NCBI RefSeq assembly: GCF_009831455.1
Contig: NZ_WOWO01000002.1
Span: 1,116,001-1,180,000 of the forward strand
DNA from: Salinirussus salinus
GTDB taxonomy: Archaea > Halobacteriota > Halobacteria > Halobacteriales > Haloarculaceae
Length of the DNA: 64,000 nucleotides
Reading direction: 5' to 3'
Shown here: positions 59,746 to 64,000 of the stretch, piece after piece
Numbering within the stretch: the stretch's first letter is position 1
Layout of the letters: every line of letters starts with the position of its first letter
Notes under the pieces: generated by a model
The model's input: the letters and a program-made list of their open reading frames with translations, nothing else
Database searches by the model: none
Told to the model about the DNA's origin: nothing
Position numbers and translations under genes: made by a program

Positions 59746-60777
59746 CTACTCCGCCGGCCGCACGCCCGTCCCCGCGTCGACCGCCCGCAGGTCTATCCGT
59801 CCGTCCACGACGGGGACCCCCTCGTAGGGGTCCTCTCCCAGCAGGAGCGCGCCGTCGAGGTCGGCGTAGTCACACAGCGGCGCGAGGTGACAGGCCGGTG
59901 CGATGGCCGCGTCGCTGGCGACCATGCAGCCGACCATCGTCTCGAGACCGTGGGCGTTCGCGGCCGCGACCTGTCGCGCTGCGGGTCGAAGCCCCCCGCA
60001 CTTGCCGAGTTTCGTGACGACGATGTCGACCGCGTCCGCGACCGCGGGGACGTCCGCCGCGGTCACGCAGGACTCGTCGGCCGCCACGGGGAGGTGCCCG
60101 GCCTCCCGGACCTGCCGGAGCCCCGCCACCGTCGGGCAGGGCTGTTCGATGAACTCCACACCCTGGTCGGCCAGCCACGCCGCCATCTCGACGGCCCGCT
60201 GGGGTTCCCAGGCCTCGTTGGCGTCGACGCGCAGGCGCGTGTCGGGCGCGGCCTCCCGCACCGCGCGGACGCGGGCGCGGTCGTCCTCGGTGCCGACCTT
60301 CACTTTCAGCACCCCGAAGCCCGCATCGCTGGCGCGGGCGGCGCGGGCGGCCATCTCCTCCGGGTCCGCGATCCCCACGGTGTAGGAGGTCGGTGGGGCG
60401 GCCTCGGGGTCCAGCCCCCACCGGCGGTAGACCGGCTCGCCGGCCCGCTTTCCTGCGAGGTCGTGGACGGCCGCGGAGACGGCCGCCCGCGCCGCCGGAG
60501 CCTCGGGTGCCAGGTCGGCAAGCCGGCGGGCGATGGCCTGCTGTGCGTGTGGGTCGCCGGCCTCCTCGACGGCCGTCAGCAGGTCCGGGAGGGCCGCCTC
60601 GACGGAGTCGGGCGTCTCGCCGTAGTAGGTGGCGGGTGCGACGCCGCCGATACCGGTGTGTCGGCTGTCGGAGACCCGGACGACGACCGTCGTCGCGGTC
60701 TCGGTCGTCCCCCGCGAGATGGTGAAGTCGTCGGCGACGGGGCAGGTCGCCCGCTCGACCGCCGTCTCGAGGCTCAT
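59746..60777 (-). CDS. Dipeptide epimerase-like enolase-superfamily enzyme
   Basis: 343 residues from ATG 60777, which overlaps the stop of the upstream aldo-keto reductase by 4 nt. MLE-type motifs: VLKVKVGTED (Lys-x-Lys), the metal ligands LRVDANEAW, VEFIEQPCP and PVAADESC, and IVVTKLGKCGGL. The Lys-x-Lys plus D/E/D triad fits L-Ala-D/L-Glu epimerases and related dipeptide epimerases. The substrate cannot be fixed from motifs alone. Probably co-transcribed with the aldo-keto reductase. Confidence 0.88.
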   Translation of the reverse strand: MSLETAVERATCPVADDFTISRGTTETATTVVVRVSDSRHTGIGGVAPATYYGETPDSVEAALPDLLTAVEEAGDPHAQQAIARRLADLAPEAPAARAAVSAAVHDLAGKRAGEPVYRRWGLDPEAAPPTSYTVGIADPEEMAARAARASDAGFGVLKVKVGTEDDRARVRAVREAAPDTRLRVDANEAWEPQRAVEMAAWLADQGVEFIEQPCPTVAGLRQVREAGHLPVAADESCVTAADVPAVADAVDIVVTKLGKCGGLRPAARQVAAANAHGLETMVGCMVASDAAIAPACHLAPLCDYADLDGALLLGEDPYEGVPVVDGRIDLRAVDAGTGVRPAE

Positions 60778-61772
60778 AGGAGGTCCTCGAAGGGGCCGGC
60801 CTTCGCCTCCGAGAGCCGGTCGAACTGGTCCGCGCTCAGGTCGACCGTCGCGGCCCGGAGGTTCTCCTCGAGTTGCTCGACGGTCCGGGCGCCGACGATG
60901 GGGGCGGTGACCTGGGGGTGCTCGAGCTGCCAGGCGATGGCCACCTGCGCGGGCGTCGCGCCGACCTCCTCCGCGACCGTCCGGACGACGTCGAGCGCGT
61001 CGAAGTTCTCCTCGGTCAGGTAGCGGTCCTCCCACCCCTCCGTGTCAGAGGCCGTCGCATCCCCGGGTACGCCGCCGTCGCGGTCGTACTTCCCGGTGAG
61101 AAAGCCCTGGGCGAGTGGGCTCCAGGAGGCGACGTCGAGCCCGCGCTCGCGACAGAAGTCCAGAAACTCCCCCTCGATCTCCCGGTTGACGACGTTGTAC
61201 CGCGGTTGCGTGACCGAGAACTGTTCGAGCCCCTCGCGGTAGGCGATCCCGTTGGCACGGGCGATCCGCCAGGCGTTGGGAGCCAGCGTGGAGGCACCGA
61301 GGTGGTGGACCTTCCCCTCCTCGACGAGGGCGTTGAGCGAGCGCATCAGCTCGCGGGCGGGCGTCTCCTCGTCCCAGCGGTGGATGTAGAGGATGTCGAT
61401 GTAGTCCGTCCGGAGCCGTTCGAGGCTGTACTGCACCTGCCGGCGGACGTGCTTGCGGTTGAGCCCGCCGGCGTTGGGGTCGTCGCCGGTCGGGAAGTAG
61501 ACCTTCGAGGCGACGACGAACTCGTCGCGGTCGCGCCCGCGGAGCCACTTGCCGATCCAGCGCTCGCTCTCGCCGTCGCCGTAGACGTCGGCGGTGTCGA
61601 TGAAGCGGCCGCCGGCGGCCGCGTAGGTGTCGAGCAGGTCGGCGGCGGTCTCCCGGTCGACCTCCAGCCGTCCCTGGTCGGTCTCGCGGGCGAACCGCCA
61701 CGTTCCGAAGGCGATCTCGCTGACCTGCAGCCCCGTCCGCGTCATCGGGACCGCATCGAGTTGCAGGTCCAT
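60774..61772 (-). CDS. Aldo-keto reductase
   Basis: 332 residues from ATG 61772. The catalytic tetrad is visible: Asp and Tyr in RFIDTADVYGDGESE, Lys in VVASKVYFP, and His in DILYIHRWD. NADPH-dependent reductase, YajO/AKR11-like branch (LAQGFLTGKYDRD). It overlaps the dipeptide epimerase-like gene by 4 nt, forming a two-gene operon of possible sugar-acid or amino-acid metabolism. Physiological substrate unknown. Confidence 0.93.
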   Translation of the reverse strand: MDLQLDAVPMTRTGLQVSEIAFGTWRFARETDQGRLEVDRETAADLLDTYAAAGGRFIDTADVYGDGESERWIGKWLRGRDRDEFVVASKVYFPTGDDPNAGGLNRKHVRRQVQYSLERLRTDYIDILYIHRWDEETPARELMRSLNALVEEGKVHHLGASTLAPNAWRIARANGIAYREGLEQFSVTQPRYNVVNREIEGEFLDFCRERGLDVASWSPLAQGFLTGKYDRDGGVPGDATASDTEGWEDRYLTEENFDALDVVRTVAEEVGATPAQVAIAWQLEHPQVTAPIVGARTVEQLEENLRAATVDLSADQFDRLSEAKAGPFEDLL

Positions 61773-61833
61773 GCACGCAACACGCCCCCGCCCGAAATGA
61801 AGGTTCCCCGGGAGCCCCGCCTCGCTGGCGTCC

Positions 61834-62940
61834 TCAGGCCGGCTCGCTCCCGGGCGCCGCCTCGGCCGACTCGCCGCCACCTTCCCCGCGGCGGTGTCCG
61901 CCACCGCGGCGGAGCGCGAGCGCAGACAGGGCGAGCGCCCCCAGCCCGAGCAGCAGGTACGCGAGGTCGAGCAGCCAGCTCAGCCCGACCAGCGAGACCA
62001 GCGCCGGCAGCGCCAGCCCGACGGCGAGCCCGCCCCACAGGGAGTCGTAGCCCGCACGGTCAAGCAGCCAGGTACCGGTCAGGATGGCCCCGTAGACGAA
62101 CCCGACCCACAGCAGCGGGAAGTAGACGAGCAGCCCGGCGATGCTCACCGGGATCCCGACGATGGTGATGGCGAGGGCGACGAGCACGGCCGGAATGCCG
62201 ACGAGCGTCCCGAGGCCGACGCCGGCGCTGACCCCCGGCCGGCCGGTTCCGGTGTCGGTCACGCGCCGGGCGAACCGCGGAGCGCCGAGCAGGAGGGCGA
62301 CCCCGAGCACGGCGTTGGTCAGAAAGGAGAGCAGGAAGCCCAGCGGCCAGGGGATCAGCGAGTCCCCGAGGTCGATACCCCCGACGAACGGGACGTCGAC
62401 GTCCACGCTGACCCCGTCGACGCGCTCGGTGGTGCCGCCGACCGTCGCACCGTCGGCGATGTCGACCGTCTCGGCGTCGTATCTGACGTTCCCGCCGACC
62501 TGGGCGGTGGGACCGAGCGAGAACCGGTCGGCGCCGGCCGCGACGTCACCGTCGACAGACCCGTCGATGCTGACGTCGCCGGCCCCGGTCGACAGCGACC
62601 CGCCGACCCGGCCCGACTCGGTGACCGTCACCGCGCCCGCGGCCGCCTCGACGTCGCCCTCGACGGTCCCGCTTATCGTGACCGAGCCCGCCGCGACTTC
62701 GACGTCGCCGGTGACGGTCCCGGTGACCAGCACCGAGCCGGCGAAGCCGCTGAGGCTGCCGTCCAGCGTCCCCTCGACCACGACCGTCCCGCCGACGACC
62801 GAGATGTCGCCGGTCTGGGTCGTTCCCGGGGGGACGGTGACCGACCCGCCGACCTGCTGGGCGCCAGCCGCGACGGGGACGGTGGCGAGAGCGATGACGA
62901 GCACGACGGCCGGGAGCACGCGCCGGAGCGGACGGGCCAT
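61834..62940 (-). CDS. Bactofilin-like beta-helix protein with C-terminal membrane domain
   Basis: 368 residues from ATG 62940. Signal peptide (RRVLPAVVLVIALATVPVAAG), then a beta-helical repeat region (about residues 30-185: ISVVGGTVVVEGTLDGSLSG, VTGDVEVAAGSVTISGTVEG and so on) resembling bactofilin/polymer-forming cytoskeletal proteins. The last 180 residues hold four or five transmembrane helices (WPLGFLLSFLTNAVLGVALL, AVLVALAITIVGIPVSI). Ordinary bactofilins are cytoplasmic and lack membrane parts; here an extracellular beta-helix seems anchored by a membrane domain. Function unknown, plausibly cell-surface or scaffold. Confidence 0.82.
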   Translation of the reverse strand: MARPLRRVLPAVVLVIALATVPVAAGAQQVGGSVTVPPGTTQTGDISVVGGTVVVEGTLDGSLSGFAGSVLVTGTVTGDVEVAAGSVTISGTVEGDVEAAAGAVTVTESGRVGGSLSTGAGDVSIDGSVDGDVAAGADRFSLGPTAQVGGNVRYDAETVDIADGATVGGTTERVDGVSVDVDVPFVGGIDLGDSLIPWPLGFLLSFLTNAVLGVALLLGAPRFARRVTDTGTGRPGVSAGVGLGTLVGIPAVLVALAITIVGIPVSIAGLLVYFPLLWVGFVYGAILTGTWLLDRAGYDSLWGGLAVGLALPALVSLVGLSWLLDLAYLLLGLGALALSALALRRGGGHRRGEGGGESAEAAPGSEPA

Positions 62941-63130
62941 GGGACGTTCCCGTTGCGCTACACCGGACTCTGCCGTAAGTATAGGCGGCGTACACGCGGT
63001 ATGGTTGAGATACTGGCGGAGGAGCACGCGGGCTCTTGGGGGGCCTCACGCGGATTTCGCGGTGTCGTCGAGGCGCCGACAGGCCGGCGACCGGGCGTGT
63101 CTTGAAGTGAGCGCGGCCGGAAGAGCTGGC

Positions 63131-63469
63131 ATGGAACTGGTCAACACCGAGACGATCCCGGGCGAGGAGGTCGAGGAGACGCTGGGCATCGCGCGGGGCA
63201 ACACCGTCGAGGCCCGCAACGTCGGCCGGGACATCACCCAGAGCATCCGCAATCTCGCGGGCGGCGAACTCAAGGCCTACTCCGAGCTGCTGACGAAGGC
63301 CCGCGACGAGGCGATCGCGCGGATGGAGGAGGACGCCCGGTCGATGGGTGCCGACGCCGTCGTCAACGTCCGCATGGAGACCTCCTCGATCGCCAACGCC
63401 GGCTCCGAGGTGATCGCCTACGGGACCGCGGTGACGTTAAAACAGCACAGCTACAGCGAGACCTCGTAG
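63131..63469 (+). CDS. YbjQ-family (heavy-metal-binding) protein
   Basis: 112 residues: MELVNTETIPGEEVEETLGI, GNTVEARNVGRDITQSIRNL, AYSELLTKARDEAIARMEED and DAVVNVRMETSSIANAGSEV. This is the YbjQ/DUF74 family, pentamer-forming and of unclear function. Start at ATG 63131. Its 3' end overlaps the convergent enolase-superfamily gene by 19 bp. Standard length for the family. Confidence 0.92.
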   Translation: MELVNTETIPGEEVEETLGIARGNTVEARNVGRDITQSIRNLAGGELKAYSELLTKARDEAIARMEEDARSMGADAVVNVRMETSSIANAGSEVIAYGTAVTLKQHSYSETS

Positions 63470-64000
63470 GTGATCCCCTCCCCGCCGCTGACCCGCAGGT
63501 CCTCGACGCGCTCCCGGGAGACATCGACGCCCAGCCCCGGCCCGTCGGGGACGGTCATCGCGCCGTCGGAGACCTCGAAGCGGTCCTCGACCACGTCGTC
63601 GGCGAGCGCGTAGTTAACCCGGTCCGGCGGCAGGTCCATCACCGGCGAGGCGGCGACGAAATGGAGGACTGCGGCGGTCTTGATCCCCAGGTCGAAACTC
63701 GAGTGGTGGGCCACCGAGACGTTTCCCTCGTCGAGCAGGCCCATCAGCTTCTTCGTGGGGAGGAGGCCGCCGACGGGGACCATGTCGACCACGGCCGCGT
63801 CGATAGCGTCCTCCCGGACGAGTTCGAAGAGGTTGCGGTCGTGGTAGGCGTCCTCGTTGACGCCGATAGGAGTCCGGAGCCGCTGGCGGAGGCGCTTGTA
63901 CCCCCCGATGTTGTCCACCCGGAGGGGTTGCTCGAAGTACTGGAGGTAGACGCCCGCGTCCTCGAGGCGGGCGCCGGTCTCGACGGCCTCGCCGAAGCTC
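63451..64000 (-). CDS. Mandelate racemase/muconate lactonizing enzyme family protein, partial
   Basis: The last 182 codons and the stop are in the window; the start lies beyond the right edge. Visible blocks: VYLQYFEQPLRVDN, TPIGVNEDAY (metal-ligand acidic residue), AVVDMVPVGGLLPTKKL, VAHHSSFDLGIKTAAVLHF (His near the active site) and GPGLGVDVSRERVEDL. The pattern is that of the MR/MLE group of the enolase superfamily, acid-sugar dehydratase-like. It differs from the dipeptide epimerase-like paralogue at 59746-60777, so the two are not recent duplicates. Confidence 0.85.
   Translation of the reverse strand, partial: SFGEAVETGARLEDAGVYLQYFEQPLRVDNIGGYKRLRQRLRTPIGVNEDAYHDRNLFELVREDAIDAAVVDMVPVGGLLPTKKLMGLLDEGNVSVAHHSSFDLGIKTAAVLHFVAASPVMDLPPDRVNYALADDVVEDRFEVSDGAMTVPDGPGLGVDVSRERVEDLRVSGGEGITYEVSL

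Overview
The window is chromosomal DNA of a haloarchaeon (class Halobacteria). The signs are high GC, very acidic proteins, archaeal ribosomal proteins (L11, and an L1-L10-L12 operon), Drg GTPase, TFS, eIF1A, diphthine synthase, archaeal Trm5, Tat-type lipoproteins, a type IV pilin-like signal, and many apparently leaderless genes with a TATA-like box 25-30 nt before the start codon. A family-level assignment is not justified from sequence alone; Haloarculaceae-like is only an impression.

Layout. 1-8.3 kb: truncated sulfatase, DUF1684 protein, small membrane protein, large pilin-like surface protein, AhpD-fold protein, divergent ZIP permease, CBS membrane protein, two Tat-exported proteins. 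8.4-14.6 kb: TFS, a SAMP/MoaD-like ubiquitin fold facing a tungsten aldehyde ferredoxin oxidoreductase, a three-gene cluster (RecA-fold protein with degraded Walker A, ribbon-helix-helix/coiled-coil/zinc-ribbon protein, acidic zinc protein) and a GHMP-type beta-RFAP synthase homologue. 14.7-26 kb: a structured intergenic repeat, ilvD with a duplicated 3' end, SDR, cspA, CbiX plus its DR2241-type partner, a LolA-like protein, an HTH/membrane pair, cysS and a TctA-like permease. 26.2-34.3 kb: ribosomal stalk operon, rpl11, drg, VOC protein, dph5, trm5 and tRNA-Thr(CGU).

34.25-41.51 kb is a 7.26-kb integrated genetic element. It inserted into the 3' end of tRNA-Thr and is bounded by an exact 29-bp direct repeat. 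It carries a tyrosine recombinase beside attR, an HTH regulator, a helicase-like replication protein, a divergent winged-helix/SWIM pair, and an AT-rich two-gene cargo of unknown function next to attL. That cargo (HTH plus DUF4145/HEPN-like protein abutting an acidic-linker protein) is the best candidate for an undescribed system, possibly antiviral, but the sequence alone does not establish this.

41.5-64 kb: UspA, acyl-CoA dehydrogenase, PAP2 phosphatase, eIF1A, YbaK, a broken phoD followed by an acquired-looking patch (second HTH/membrane pair, CPBP protease), PEBP lipoprotein, small proteins, NAD-epimerase, carotenoid oxygenase, a second copy of the structured repeat, cytochrome P450, esterase, ATP-dependent PEP carboxykinase, glutamate-cysteine ligase, tRNA-binding OB protein, an enolase-superfamily/aldo-keto operon, a bactofilin-like membrane protein, YbjQ, and a truncated mandelate racemase family gene.

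The most unusual non-coding signals are an array of five hairpins downstream of rpl11, each with a stop codon in its loop and four of them resembling the rpl11 C-terminal coda; a duplicated ilvD 3' end; a repeated arm-core(-arm) palindromic element at 14.7 and 53.3 kb; and an in-frame 48-bp insertion in trm5.
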